From: Jutongia huaianensis
GTDB taxonomy: Bacteria; Bacillota; Clostridia; Lachnospirales; Lachnospiraceae
Assembly (NCBI RefSeq): GCF_014384985.1
Contig: NZ_JACRSX010000020.1
Location: 1-53,200, forward strand
Length of the DNA: 53,200 bases
Direction of reading: 5' to 3'
Under the pieces are notes generated by a model. That model saw nothing but the letters and a program-made list of their open reading frames with translations, searched no databases and had not been told where the DNA came from. A program made the translations under genes and the position numbers. Positions 33,639 to 42,635 of the stretch are shown piece by piece. Position 1 is the stretch's first letter; every line of letters begins with the position of its first letter.

Positions 33639-34970
33639 TTATCCTACTGTTATTTTTTCCTTTGGTAGTTTTGAAACTTTCTTTTGTGCACTGGACAAGG
33701 CCGCAAAAATTAATGTAAGGCCACCGACTCGTCCAAAAAACATCAGCAGAATCAAAACACTCCGTGAGAGCAGATTCAGTTCCGGCGTAATTCCCAGGGA
33801 CAGGCCGACTGTGCCAACAGCTGAGGCAGTTTCAAAAAGGCTGGTAAGCATGGGAAGTCCTTCGGAAACGCTGATGATAAGGCCACCGGTACAACATAGC
33901 GTGATATACATAAGCGAAATTGTCGCTGCATTTTTTACGACATCATCATCAATGCGACGTCCAAAGAGGTTGGCATTTTCTCTGCGCCGAAAGGTAGAAA
34001 TCGCAGTAGTAAGCAAAACAGCAATGGTTGTTGTTTTCAAACCGCCTGCGGTAGACCCGGGACTACCGCCGATCAGCATCAGCGCAATGGTGATAAATTG
34101 TCCCGCCTCACTCAAATCAGTTAATTCCACCGTATTAAAGCCAGCTGTTCGTGGTGTTACAGCTTGAAAAAGAGAAGATAAAAGCCGTTCCTTTCGGGTA
34201 AGATCAGCAAACTCAAAAAAATAAAAGTACATTGCCGGAACGATCAATAAAACCGCTGTGGTACAAAGAATCACCTTACTCTGCATCCGATATTTGTGCA
34301 AATGCAATCGATTTGTCCGAATATCATCCCAAGTCAGAAAGCCAATGCCTCCAAACACAATCAAGAACATAATCGTAAAGTTTATGACTGGATTCGCTGC
34401 ATAGCTGGTCAGGGAGGAAAAGGGAGTGCGCACACCCAACAGATCAAAGCCTGCATTGCAAAAAGCGGACACGGAATGAAACAGTGCCATCCAAAGGCCA
34501 ATTTTCCCGAAGTCACGGCAAAACACCGGTGCCATCACGGCTGCACAAAGCAGTTCCATCACCAATGTCACCCTGACGATAAAGCCAGTCAGGCGAACGA
34601 TTCCTCCTACCTTTGGCGCTGAAATCGCCTCCTGCATGGTACTACGCTGCATCAAAGAAATCTTCCGCCCGGAAATCATTGCAAAGGATGCGGCTACGGT
34701 AATAACCCCCATGCCTCCAATCTGAATCAGCAGTAAAATGACAAGCTGGCCGAAGGCCGACCAGTATGTTGCCGTATCATGTATAATGAGTCCGGTTACA
34801 CAAACTGCTGAGGTAGAAGTAAACAATGCATCCGAGAAAGGCGTTGCCAGTCCGCTTCGGCTGGAAAACGGCAACATTAAAAGGAAGGTGCCGAAAAGGA
34901 TCACACTGGAAAACCCGAGGATGATAATTTGAAACGAAGTCAACTTCCTTTTTAACAACACTACTCCCAT
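33639..34970 (-). CDS. ktrB: KtrB/TrkH-type potassium channel subunit (copy 2)
   Basis: The 443-residue membrane protein has four pore loops (TSAVCVTGLIIHDT; SVSAFCNAGFDL; TPRTAGFNTVE; ASAVGTVGLSLG). AAAGGAGG precedes ATG at 34970. First gene of a five-gene operon ending in kdpDE, which puts a Ktr channel under the same transcript as the Kdp sensor. Promoter 2 lies directly upstream. Confidence 0.93.
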   Translation of the reverse strand: MGVVLLKRKLTSFQIIILGFSSVILFGTFLLMLPFSSRSGLATPFSDALFTSTSAVCVTGLIIHDTATYWSAFGQLVILLLIQIGGMGVITVAASFAMISGRKISLMQRSTMQEAISAPKVGGIVRLTGFIVRVTLVMELLCAAVMAPVFCRDFGKIGLWMALFHSVSAFCNAGFDLLGVRTPFSSLTSYAANPVINFTIMFLIVFGGIGFLTWDDIRTNRLHLHKYRMQSKVILCTTAVLLIVPAMYFYFFEFADLTRKERLLSSLFQAVTPRTAGFNTVELTDLSEAGQFITIALMLIGGSPGSTAGGLKTTTIAVLLTTAISTFRRRENANLFGRRIDDDVVKNAATISLMYITLCCTGGLIISVSEGLPMLTSLFETASAVGTVGLSLGITPELNLLSRSVLILLMFFGRVGGLTLIFAALSSAQKKVSKLPKEKITVG

Positions 34971-34998
34971 AACTGCAATCCTCCTTTATGTGCCCTTA

Positions 34999-35062
34999 AT
35001 TATAAATCAAAGGGAGTAAAGAAGGTAAAAGAGAATGCGTATCTGTATTAAGGCCGTCTAAA
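34999..35062 (-). promoter_or_regulatory. Potassium promoter 2: repeats and -10 box upstream of ktrB2
   Basis: On the minus strand TTTAGACGGCCTTA (35049-35062), CTTTTACCTTCTTT (35018-35031) and TATAAT (34999-35004) keep the distances seen at promoter 1. The segment CTTAATACAGA is also shared with promoter 1. No terminator separates it from the CBS gene 11 bp upstream, so kdp readthrough into ktrB is possible. Confidence 0.68.
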
Positions 35063-35072
35063 GATGCAGGAC

Positions 35073-35483
35073 TTATTCTTTTTTATCACGAGCTTGTGCC
35101 AGAAATTCAATCAGCCGTTTCCTTGTCAGAATCCCGCATAGAGCATTCCGGCCATCAACGATGGGGACAAAATTCTGATTCAGCATTGAAGTTACAACCT
35201 GCTCGGAATCTGCATCTATTTGTAACGCAGGGCAAAAATCTCTGCGAACAATGCTGCCAAGTCGGTATCCCTCCTGTACTTTCAAGTCTGTTGTCTGGCA
35301 AACAAGAAGGTGGCGGAGGAAATCTCCCTCCGTCACGCTTCCAATATACTGTTCCTGATCATTCAGTACCGGGACAGCGGTATAGCCATGTACCATAAAC
35401 CGTTCCAATCCCTGACGAATCGTATCCTTTTCATGAAGAAATACAGTGGAGATTTTGGGAATCATGATTTTAGCTATGTTCAT
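35073..35483 (-). CDS. CBS-pair protein at the end of the kdp operon
   Basis: The 136-residue protein is little more than two CBS motifs (HGYTAVPVLNDQEQYIGSVT and FVPIVDGRNALCGILTRKRL). Layout and wording resemble the c-di-AMP-binding CbpB/DarB proteins of Firmicutes. It starts 1 bp after kdpC, so it is part of the operon. Nucleotide sensing to tune Kdp or Ktr is inferred; ligand identity is open. Confidence 0.8.
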   Translation of the reverse strand: MNIAKIMIPKISTVFLHEKDTIRQGLERFMVHGYTAVPVLNDQEQYIGSVTEGDFLRHLLVCQTTDLKVQEGYRLGSIVRRDFCPALQIDADSEQVVTSMLNQNFVPIVDGRNALCGILTRKRLIEFLAQARDKKE

Positions 35484-35484
35484 T

Positions 35485-36093
35485 TCACCCCTCCAGAATA
35501 CCGTCCAGCATCAGATTGACTTCCAGCACATTGACGGTCTCTTCACCAAAGATGCCAAGGAATCGTCCGTCGGTGCAGTTTTGGATGATCTCACGCACTT
35601 CATCTTCGGTCATATCATTCGCTTTTGCAATACGTGCTACCTGATACTCCGCTGCCGCCGGGGAAATATGGGGATCAAGCCCACTTCCGGAACAAGTAAC
35701 AAGATCCACCGGAACAGCTGTTTCATCCATATCCGGATCGGCAGCCCGGAGCTTTTCCACCCGCTCTGCCACGAGCTGTTCATACTCCTCGCTTGCCGGA
35801 GAGATGTTAGATGGGGCGGCATACATCAGCGCCTTTCCGTTTTCATCTGTATAGGTAGAAACATCAATATTCATAATGCGCCCCCACATATGGGACTCAT
35901 CCGTATATTGCTGCCCCAGCAACTCACAGCCGTATTTTTTCCCATCTACTTCAATGATACTTCCATTGGCATTATCCGAGAAAATAAGCTGAGCAATTCC
36001 TGTGACAACACCCGTATAGATCACGCCACACAGCAGAGTAAAGATTAAAAAGATCATACCTGCCTTTGGTAATACACTTTTTATTGTTTTCAT
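35485..36093 (-). CDS. kdpC: KdpC subunit of the potassium-transporting ATPase
   Basis: The 202-residue protein has one N-terminal membrane helix (AGMIFLIFTLLCGVIYTGVV) and the family motif GSGLDPHISPAAAEYQVARI. KdpC stabilises the KdpFABC complex. It lies 14 bp after kdpB. Confidence 0.95.
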   Translation of the reverse strand: MKTIKSVLPKAGMIFLIFTLLCGVIYTGVVTGIAQLIFSDNANGSIIEVDGKKYGCELLGQQYTDESHMWGRIMNIDVSTYTDENGKALMYAAPSNISPASEEYEQLVAERVEKLRAADPDMDETAVPVDLVTCSGSGLDPHISPAAAEYQVARIAKANDMTEDEVREIIQNCTDGRFLGIFGEETVNVLEVNLMLDGILEG

Positions 36094-36107
36094 GATATAT
36101 CTCCTCC

Positions 36108-38177
36108 TTATACCAGGCCGGTGAACACCAGCAGAACATCAATCAGTTTCACAAAGATAAAGGGAGCCGCCAGACCGCCCAGACCATAAACCAGCAGGTT
36201 CCGTGACAGCAGCTTTCCAGCAGCAACTTCACGATATTTCACACCTTTTAGCGCCAACGGAATGAGCGCAATAATGATGAGTGCATTATAAATAATCGCA
36301 GAGAGGACAGCGCTTTGCGGAGAATGTAGCCCCATAATATTCAGAGCGGACAGTCCCGGATAAAGTCCCATAAACAGCGCCGGAATAATGGCAAAGTATT
36401 TTGCCACATCGTTGGCAATGGAGAATGTAGTCAGGCTGCCTCGTGTCATCAAAAGCTGTTTGCCGATGCGAACAATGTCGATCAGTTTTGTGGGTGAAGA
36501 GTCCAAATCCACCATGTTACCTGCTTCTTTTGCTGCTTGTGTGCCGCTGTTCATGGCAACTGCAACATCTGCTTGTGCCAAAGCCGGAGCGTCGTTGGTG
36601 CCGTCGCCTGTCATGGCGACCAAATGACCCTTGGCCTGAAAATCACGAATCATTGCCAGCTTTCCTTCCGGCGTTGCTTCCGCAAGGAAGTCATCCACAC
36701 CAGCCTCGGCAGCAATGGCCGCAGCAGTAATCGGATTGTCGCCGGTGATCATAATGGTCTTGATGCCCATTTTCCGCAGATCTGAGAATTTCTCCTTCAC
36801 ACCCTGCTTGATAATATCCTTCAAATAGATAACACCGAGAATCTTGTGGTTCTTAGCCACAACTAAAGGTGTGCCGCCCTTGGACGCAATAGACTTGACA
36901 ACTCGATCACAGTCTGGAGAATACATTCCGCCTGCATGGGTCACATAACTTTGCATGGCATCTGCTGCGCCTTTTCGGATTTCGTTGCCGTCAAAGTCGA
37001 CGCCGCTCATACGAGTCACGGCAGTAAATGGGACAAAGTGCATATTCTTGTCCTGAAGGCTTCTGCCACGAATTCCAAACTGCTCCTTTGCCAGCACAAC
37101 AACGCTTCTGCCCTCGGGGGTTTCATCGGCCAGAGAAGAAAGCTGAGCGGCGTCCGCCAGTTCCTGAACATCAACACCATCTACCGGAATGAACTCCGAT
37201 GCCTGTCGATTGCCCAGGGTGATTGTTCCGGTTTTGTCAAGCATCAGAATGTCTACATCACCGGCGGCTTCAATGGCACGTCCACTCATGGCCAGAACAT
37301 TTGCCTGGTTCAGTCGGGACATACCGGCAATACCGATGGCAGAAAGCAAGGCACCAATGGTAGTAGGAGCAAGGCATACCAACAGCGCTACCAAAGTTGT
37401 TACAGAGGTTGGATTCTCAATTCCCGCCAGCTTTGCAGAAAAAATGGAATAAGTGTAGAGGGAGACTGTCACCAAGATAAAGATAATGGACAAGGCTACC
37501 AGAAAAATCTGCAAAGCAATTTCGTTGGGCGTCTTCTTTCGGGCAGCACCTTCTACCATCGCAATCATCTTGTCGAGAAAGCTTTCTCCGGCTTCGTTGG
37601 TCACTCTGACAACGATCCAGTCCGACAGTACAGTGGTGCCGCCGGTTACAGCGCTGCGGTCGCCGCCTGCCTCACGAATTACGGGAGCGGATTCGCCGGT
37701 GATGGCGCTTTCATCCACAGATGCCGCACCTTCTATGACTTCACCGTCTGCCGGAATCTGCTCTCCGGCTTTGACAATCACCAGTTCCCCCTTTTTCAGC
37801 AGGGCGGATGGAACCACAGTCACGCTGTCCTTCTGCGATACAGATGGAATTTTATGTGCGTCCACATCTTTTCGGGATGCTCGGAGAGAATCTGCCTGTG
37901 CTTTACCACGGCCTTCTGCAATGGCCTCGGCAAAGTTGGCAAATAGCACGGTAAACCAAAGTATAATGGCAATCGCCAGTGTATATCCGCTTGGAGCGTC
38001 TTTTAACCCGAACAGGGATACCACCCAAAGGATACTGGTCAAGATCGCAGACACAAAAACCAGAAACATGACCGGGTTTTTTGCCTGTGTTTTCGGACTT
38101 AATTTCACAAAAGAATCTTTAATTGCCCTGCCGAGCATTTTCCGGTCGGCAAAAGCACTTTTCTGTTTTGTACGCAT
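36108..38177 (-). CDS. kdpB: KdpB catalytic P-type ATPase subunit
   Basis: The 689-residue protein carries the phosphorylation motif DKTGTIT, the actuator loop TGES (inhibitory Ser site in E. coli), and [20 protein letters not shown] in the P domain. It hydrolyses ATP to drive K+ through KdpA. Length is normal for the family. Ribosome binding site GGAGG. Confidence 0.97.
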   Translation of the reverse strand: MRTKQKSAFADRKMLGRAIKDSFVKLSPKTQAKNPVMFLVFVSAILTSILWVVSLFGLKDAPSGYTLAIAIILWFTVLFANFAEAIAEGRGKAQADSLRASRKDVDAHKIPSVSQKDSVTVVPSALLKKGELVIVKAGEQIPADGEVIEGAASVDESAITGESAPVIREAGGDRSAVTGGTTVLSDWIVVRVTNEAGESFLDKMIAMVEGAARKKTPNEIALQIFLVALSIIFILVTVSLYTYSIFSAKLAGIENPTSVTTLVALLVCLAPTTIGALLSAIGIAGMSRLNQANVLAMSGRAIEAAGDVDILMLDKTGTITLGNRQASEFIPVDGVDVQELADAAQLSSLADETPEGRSVVVLAKEQFGIRGRSLQDKNMHFVPFTAVTRMSGVDFDGNEIRKGAADAMQSYVTHAGGMYSPDCDRVVKSIASKGGTPLVVAKNHKILGVIYLKDIIKQGVKEKFSDLRKMGIKTIMITGDNPITAAAIAAEAGVDDFLAEATPEGKLAMIRDFQAKGHLVAMTGDGTNDAPALAQADVAVAMNSGTQAAKEAGNMVDLDSSPTKLIDIVRIGKQLLMTRGSLTTFSIANDVAKYFAIIPALFMGLYPGLSALNIMGLHSPQSAVLSAIIYNALIIIALIPLALKGVKYREVAAGKLLSRNLLVYGLGGLAAPFIFVKLIDVLLVFTGLV

Positions 38178-38192
38178 ATCTGTAAACCTCCT

Positions 38193-40007
38193 TTACACAA
38201 TGTTGCCAAAGAACTCAGCAAGCGGACCAAGGGCAAGCGCCGGGAAGAAGCTCAGCGCACCGATCAGCAAAACCACAACAATCAGCAGGAAAACAAACAT
38301 TCCATTTGTGGTAGACAAGGTGCCCGCAGTCGTGGCAATTTTCTTTTTCCCAGCCAGGCTGCCTGCGATTGCAAGTGTGCCGATGATGGGCAGGAACCGG
38401 GCAAACAGCATCACCAGTCCCAGGCTTACATTCAGAAATACGGTATTCGCATTGAAACCGGCAAAGGCAGAGCCGTTATTGCCGCCACAGGATGAGTAGG
38501 CATACAGCATTTCAGAGAAACCGTGGGCACCGCCGTTATGCAGGCTATCCATGACAGAGGGTACTACAGCGGCAAGGCCGCTGCCGACCAGAATTGCAAT
38601 GGGTGTTGCAAGGCAAACCAGTACCGACCATTTCATCTCATAAGGCTCAATTTTCTTTCCAAGGAATTCCGGAGTACGGCCTACCATCAGACCGGCAATA
38701 AACACCGCCAGAATGGCAAAAGCAAGCATACCGTAAAGACCGCAGCCCACGCCGCCGAAAATAACCTCGCCAAGCTGCATCAGCAGCATAGTCACCATAC
38801 CGGCAAGCGGCGTGTAGCTGTCATGCATGGAATTTACAGAGCCGTTAGATGCTGCTGTGGTGAAGGCTGCCCAGGTAGAGGACGCTGCAATGCCGAAGCG
38901 AGTCTCCTTACCCTCCATATTGCCGCCCGCCTGTTCTGCCATTGACATATTGACTGCGCCGTTTTGTGCAAGCTGGGATGTGCCAGCCTGTTCAGTGACG
39001 GCAATGCAGCCCAAGGCAACAACCAGGCAGAGAAACATTGCCATAAAGATTGCAATACCCTGCTTCTTGTTCTTTACCGCAGAACCGAATGTGAAACACA
39101 GTGCCGCCGGAATCAGTAGAATGGAAATCATTTCGATCAGATTGGTAAAGGCATTGGGATTTTCCAAAGGATGTGCGGAGTTGACGCCCATATAACCGCC
39201 GCCGTTGGTGCCGGTCTGTTTGATTGCGACCTGGCTGGCCGCAGGACCCATCGGTACGAACTGCTCGGTGACGATCTGTGCATTCGAAACGATTTCGCCA
39301 TCTACAGTGACGGTTTCGGTGTCTAAGTCAATTACCGCATCCTCAAGGATTTCGCCTTCTGCACTGACGGCAATCGGTTCTACAAGGGATACTGTTTCTG
39401 CACTTTTCAGGTTCTGAATCACGCCGCCGCCTACCAACAACAGAGAAATGACCAGATTCAGCGGGAGTAGGATGTGAACCACAATGCGGGTCAAGTCCAC
39501 CCAAAAGCTTCCCAACCCGGAGGATTTCACCTTGATAAAGCCACGGATCAATGCAAATAGAACGGCGATACCTGTAGCTGCGGAAACAAAGTTCTGAACA
39601 GTCAGACCTAAAGCCTGAGTGAGATAACTCAATGTGGATTCACCGGAATATGCCTGCCAGTTTGTATTGGTAATGAAACTTGCAGAAGTGTTAAATGCCA
39701 AATCCCATTTCACACCGGAAAGATTCTGCGGGTTTCCGGGAAGAACTCCCTGCAGAAGTTGAAGCAGGAACAGAAAAACAAGCCCGATACCAGAAAAAAT
39801 CATTACACTTACCGCATATTTTTTCCATGTCATCTGTTCTTCTCTGTCTACACGCATAACCTTGTAAATCAGGTTTTCGCACGGTGTCAGAACTTTGGAC
39901 AAAAAAGTTTTCTCGCCGCTCATGACGTTTTTTATGTATACGCCAAGCGGAATTGCCAAAGCAACCAGAATGGCAAGGTATAAAACATACTGAATCATGG
40001 TACTCAT
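38193..40007 (-). CDS. kdpA: KdpA potassium-binding subunit
   Basis: The 604-residue membrane protein has the Kdp selectivity region (KQTGTNGGGYMGVNSAHP) and the pore loop YSSCGGNNGSAFAG near the end. It is about 45 residues longer than E. coli KdpA because of an acidic loop (about 205-250, with VIDLDTETVTVDGE). That loop sits just before the first filter segment. Its ATG overlaps the kdpF stop. Confidence 0.96.
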   Translation of the reverse strand: MSTMIQYVLYLAILVALAIPLGVYIKNVMSGEKTFLSKVLTPCENLIYKVMRVDREEQMTWKKYAVSVMIFSGIGLVFLFLLQLLQGVLPGNPQNLSGVKWDLAFNTSASFITNTNWQAYSGESTLSYLTQALGLTVQNFVSAATGIAVLFALIRGFIKVKSSGLGSFWVDLTRIVVHILLPLNLVISLLLVGGGVIQNLKSAETVSLVEPIAVSAEGEILEDAVIDLDTETVTVDGEIVSNAQIVTEQFVPMGPAASQVAIKQTGTNGGGYMGVNSAHPLENPNAFTNLIEMISILLIPAALCFTFGSAVKNKKQGIAIFMAMFLCLVVALGCIAVTEQAGTSQLAQNGAVNMSMAEQAGGNMEGKETRFGIAASSTWAAFTTAASNGSVNSMHDSYTPLAGMVTMLLMQLGEVIFGGVGCGLYGMLAFAILAVFIAGLMVGRTPEFLGKKIEPYEMKWSVLVCLATPIAILVGSGLAAVVPSVMDSLHNGGAHGFSEMLYAYSSCGGNNGSAFAGFNANTVFLNVSLGLVMLFARFLPIIGTLAIAGSLAGKKKIATTAGTLSTTNGMFVFLLIVVVLLIGALSFFPALALGPLAEFFGNIV

Positions 40008-40096
40008 GCCTGATCATCTCCCTTCATTAAAATATAGACATACCACAGCAGCATTGCTGCCGCACATACACCTATGAGTGCAATTAGCATTTGCAT
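40004..40096 (-). CDS. kdpF: KdpF-like small membrane subunit
   Basis: A 30-residue single-helix peptide (MLIALIGVCAAAMLLWYVYI) lies directly before kdpA, its TGA overlapping the kdpA ATG (ATGA). ATG 40096 is preferred over an ATG at 40105, which touches GGAGG. Position, size and hydrophobicity fit KdpF, which stabilises the ATPase complex. Confidence 0.75.
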   Translation of the reverse strand: MQMLIALIGVCAAAMLLWYVYILMKGDDQA

Positions 40097-40194
40097 AAGA
40101 TTCATCCTCCTTTTTTGTTGTCCCCAATATCATAAAACCTTTCCTCTAAAAATGGCATTAGTCATCTTTTGTGCGTTTAAAGATGAAATAAAGA

Positions 40195-40386
40195 TTACAA
40201 CCAACCCAAAAGCCATGCCATAGGAAAGACGACAACGATCGTACTGATACAGACACACGCCAAAACCAGTAATGGCATTCCAACAAAGATGGAGATAAAG
40301 CCAAGTAGCGGATGATGCCAAATAAAGCGCTCCGCTTTTGCGTCAAATCTCTGTTCAAATCTTCTCGCCGCATTTGTAATGCTCAT
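40195..40386 (-). CDS. 63-residue membrane protein leading the kdp operon
   Basis: GAGGTG precedes ATG at 40386. An amphipathic start (AARRFEQRFDAKAERFIWHH) is followed by two hydrophobic stretches (LGFISIFVGMPLLVLACVC; TIVVVFPMAWLLGWL). It is first in the kdp operon, about 100 bp before kdpF. I do not recognise a named family; co-expression suggests a role in K+ uptake. Confidence 0.6.
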   Translation of the reverse strand: MSITNAARRFEQRFDAKAERFIWHHPLLGFISIFVGMPLLVLACVCISTIVVVFPMAWLLGWL

Positions 40387-40418
40387 AATTGTTCACCTCA
40401 TTTCTTTCTTGCAAGGCC

Positions 40419-40482
40419 ATAATACCGCTTAAAGTATTAAGTAGGGAAAAGGGTCCTGCAATCGAAACTAAGATTGTATAAG
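40419..40482 (-). promoter_or_regulatory. Potassium promoter 3: repeats and -10 box of the kdp operon
   Basis: On the minus strand CTTATACAATCTTA (40469-40482), the weaker CTTTTCCCTACTTA (40438-40451) and TATTAT (40419-40424) keep exactly the 31, 50 and 19 bp distances of promoters 1 and 2. TTTATA just upstream of the first repeat adds to its resemblance to E. coli KdpE sites. Confidence 0.68.
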
Positions 40483-40489
40483 TTTTTAT

Positions 40490-40521
40490 AAAAAAAGAGA
40501 CAGCCCTGGAGGTGAGGACTG
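40490..40521 (-). terminator. Terminator of the Y-polymerase operon
   Basis: On the minus strand CAGTCCT pairs with AGGGCTG (one wobble) across a 7-nt loop, then a T-rich run. It separates the polymerase cassette from the kdp promoter. Confidence 0.75.
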
Positions 40522-40579
40522 ACTCAGCCATATTATGATTCTATACAGCAAACTCTTGTTTTTGATGTAGGAATGAATA

Positions 40580-40909
40580 TTATCCAGCTGCTTCCTGGTA
40601 TTCTTTCAGCCATTGCAGAAATTCTTTGCGGTTTATTCTCAGAACTTTCCCGGCTCCAACACATGAAAAGCGTTCCATCTTCATCCATTTTGTGATTGTT
40701 CCGCTTGTAACTCCTGCAAGAGCCGCTGCCTCTGATCGGGAAATATATTCTTTTGTCTCCATACTCTCCTGATTATTCTGCTTTACAGGCCCCGGTTCCT
40801 TCACAACCTGATATACACTCTGCGCATTCAGAAAATGCTGAAAACTCTTTTTGATAACACCATTAAAAAAACTATCTCTCCTCCATAAACCACATATTGT
40901 TGTCCTCAT
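40580..40909 (-). CDS. Excisionase-type helix-turn-helix protein
   Basis: The last 60 residues form an excisionase/MerR-like HTH (YISRSEAAALAGVTSGTITK, WMKMERF, then KVLRINRKEFLQWLKE). The start is uncertain: ATG 40909 overlaps the upstream gene by 38 nt, while ATG 40762 has AGGAG only 3 bp away and gives just the HTH. Third gene after a Y-family polymerase. It may regulate the cassette or be an excision factor. Confidence 0.65.
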   Translation of the reverse strand: MRTTICGLWRRDSFFNGVIKKSFQHFLNAQSVYQVVKEPGPVKQNNQESMETKEYISRSEAAALAGVTSGTITKWMKMERFSCVGAGKVLRINRKEFLQWLKEYQEAAG

Positions 40910-41114
40910 AGAAAAGATGGCTCTCTTTTCCGTCAACAATACAGGTATAACGTATTCCGGCTCCGCCTGCTTTCAGGCTTGCCGCTCTTCTTACATCTGT
41001 TACTTTCTGAATCTCATATACATGGCCATCCTTCCAGATAAAGCTCCTTGGTAGAAGCCTTCCGTCATTTGTAAATTCAGCCATGACATTTACATATACC
41101 TTGCTGCTTTCCAT
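40872..41114 (-). CDS. 80-residue protein associated with Y-family polymerases
   Basis: The small protein (KVYVNVMAEFTNDGRLLPRS, DVRRAASLKAGGAGIRYTC) is of a type I remember beside DinB/UmuC-like genes in Firmicutes. It starts 20 bp after the polymerase stop. No catalytic motif is visible. A role in polymerase control is inferred from neighbourhood. Confidence 0.6.
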   Translation of the reverse strand: MESSKVYVNVMAEFTNDGRLLPRSFIWKDGHVYEIQKVTDVRRAASLKAGGAGIRYTCIVDGKESHLFYEDNNMWFMEER

Positions 41115-41134
41115 AATAGTTCAATCCCTCCTGT

Positions 41135-42424
41135 CTATCCAAAGTACCCATGCGGATGTACCGTATGATCAGACTTTGCATCACATGCTGACAGTATTCT
41201 GTCACGGTACATAAGCCCTCTCTGGACACTGTAAAATCCAAATCTTTTGCGGATAATATCAACCGTCTCATCCATTTTCATCTGTTTTTCTCTTGCCTGA
41301 GGATCCATGAACATGTCCAGCTGCTCCCAGAAATAATCTGTCACAAGATCCGTTCCACGTATTCCTATGCTCCGTAGTGGCTTTTGAAAGAACTCTGGCC
41401 GGCTGCTTTTCAGTTCCTTATCATCTGCCGGCAGTCTGTAGTTGTCTTTGTATAGCCTGTATCCAGCCTCTGCAATCTCTTTGGTGATATTGCTCGCATT
41501 CTGTAACTTTACCTGTTTTGAAAAATGGAACAGTTCTTTGTCACGGACACTGATCTCAACAGTCCGGCACCGGAAACCATTCTCCCGGAGTCTTGCCGCT
41601 ACACTTTCTGCCAGAATGTATAACACAATCTTGACATCTTCATCTGTTTCCATATCCCTGGGCGTTGTTGTACTGTTGCCTACGGACTTGACCGGAGCTG
41701 ATGTGTTTTCCAGCTTTACCGGAGATTCATCATATCCATTAGCAAAAGCCCACAGAATACTTCCCATCTTGCCAAGTTTTCTGACTAGCAGGGTTTCATC
41801 AGATTTTGCCAGATCTCCGATAGTCCGGATTCCCATGCTATATAACTTTTTATTCGTTGCATTTCCCACATATAGCAGATCAGAAACTGGAAGACACCAG
41901 GCTTTTCTCTGAAATTCATCCTCATACATAGTAGTAATGGCATCCGGTTTCTTGTAATCCGAACCAAGTTTTGCAAAAATCTTGTTAAACGACACACCCA
42001 CGCTCACCGTAATGCCAAGCTCTTTTTTCATTCTGCTGCTTATTTCCTGTGCAATGTGAAATCCGTCTCCCTTGAGAGTTGCGCTGTCTGTCACGTCCAG
42101 CCATGACTCATCAATTCCGTATGGTTCCCTCTTATCTGTATAGTCAGCATAAATTTCCTGTGCCATTCTGGAAAATCTGAGATAAAGGTCCATCCTGGGG
42201 GGAAGAAATGTTATGTCCGGGCATACCTGTTTTGCCTGCCATAATGCCATTCCGGTTTTTACACCATATCTCTTGGCCGTATAATCAGCGGTCAACACAA
42301 TTCCATGTCTCGCCTCAGGATCACCTCCTACTGCTACAGGCTTTCCCCGAAGTTCCGGATGATGCAGAAGCTCTACGGATGCATAAAAACAGTTACAATC
42401 ACTATGCAGTATTGTCCGGTTCAC
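41135..42424 (-). CDS. Y-family DNA polymerase (DinB/UmuC-like)
   Basis: The 429-residue protein has the Y-family active site: HSDCNCFYASVEL with the first Asp, GIDESWLDVTD with the Asp-Glu pair, and SVGVSFNKIFAKLGSDYKKP. Little-finger and C-terminal regions follow. Such enzymes copy past lesions at the price of mutations. It is transcribed divergently from an HTH-S24 regulator, as in SOS-type cassettes of mobile elements. Confidence 0.9.
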   Translation of the reverse strand: MNRTILHSDCNCFYASVELLHHPELRGKPVAVGGDPEARHGIVLTADYTAKRYGVKTGMALWQAKQVCPDITFLPPRMDLYLRFSRMAQEIYADYTDKREPYGIDESWLDVTDSATLKGDGFHIAQEISSRMKKELGITVSVGVSFNKIFAKLGSDYKKPDAITTMYEDEFQRKAWCLPVSDLLYVGNATNKKLYSMGIRTIGDLAKSDETLLVRKLGKMGSILWAFANGYDESPVKLENTSAPVKSVGNSTTTPRDMETDEDVKIVLYILAESVAARLRENGFRCRTVEISVRDKELFHFSKQVKLQNASNITKEIAEAGYRLYKDNYRLPADDKELKSSRPEFFQKPLRSIGIRGTDLVTDYFWEQLDMFMDPQAREKQMKMDETVDIIRKRFGFYSVQRGLMYRDRILSACDAKSDHTVHPHGYFG

Positions 42425-42454
42425 TGAATCACCTTCTTTCCTGCTGCCGGATGA

Positions 42455-42506
42455 TATGCCATCCGTCTACATGGCATAATATAATACTTTTTATATTGCT
42501 ATTCAA
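42455..42506 (-). promoter_or_regulatory. Polymerase promoter with overlapping palindromic operator
   Basis: On the minus strand TTGAAT (42501-42506) and TATATT (42478-42483) are 17 bp apart. Just downstream, TATGCCAT-N8-ATGGCATA (42455-42478) is a perfect 8-bp inverted repeat touching the -10. Placement suits repression by the divergent S24-type regulator. Confidence 0.6.
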
Positions 42507-42524
42507 TGGTAATTCTTTGCATAT

Positions 42525-42541
42525 TATCAATGTTATTGATA
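42525..42541. promoter_or_regulatory. Second palindrome between the divergent genes
   Basis: TATCAAT-GTT-ATTGATA is a perfect 7-bp inverted repeat upstream of the polymerase -35. It differs in sequence from the operator at 42455, so it may bind a different protein. Confidence 0.45.
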
Positions 42542-42635
42542 TTTCTATTGCTTTTTAGGGATTCCTGTGCTAAAGTTGATATATCCCGCATAGGGAGATC
42601 ATACCTGATATGATTACTTAGAAAGGCATAATACT

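Noticed and set aside
36936..38499. Two plus-strand open frames of more than 330 residues
   Set aside because: Both are antisense to kdpB and kdpA and mirror the codon pattern of these G+C-rich genes.
40387..40560. Possible c-di-AMP (ydaO) riboswitch before the kdp operon
   Set aside because: I looked for its conserved core in this leader and in those of both ktrB genes and did not find it; the leaders are also too short.
42525..42541. LexA box of the Bacillus or Clostridium type
   Set aside because: The palindrome lacks the GAAC/GTTC half sites, so it is listed only as an unnamed palindrome.
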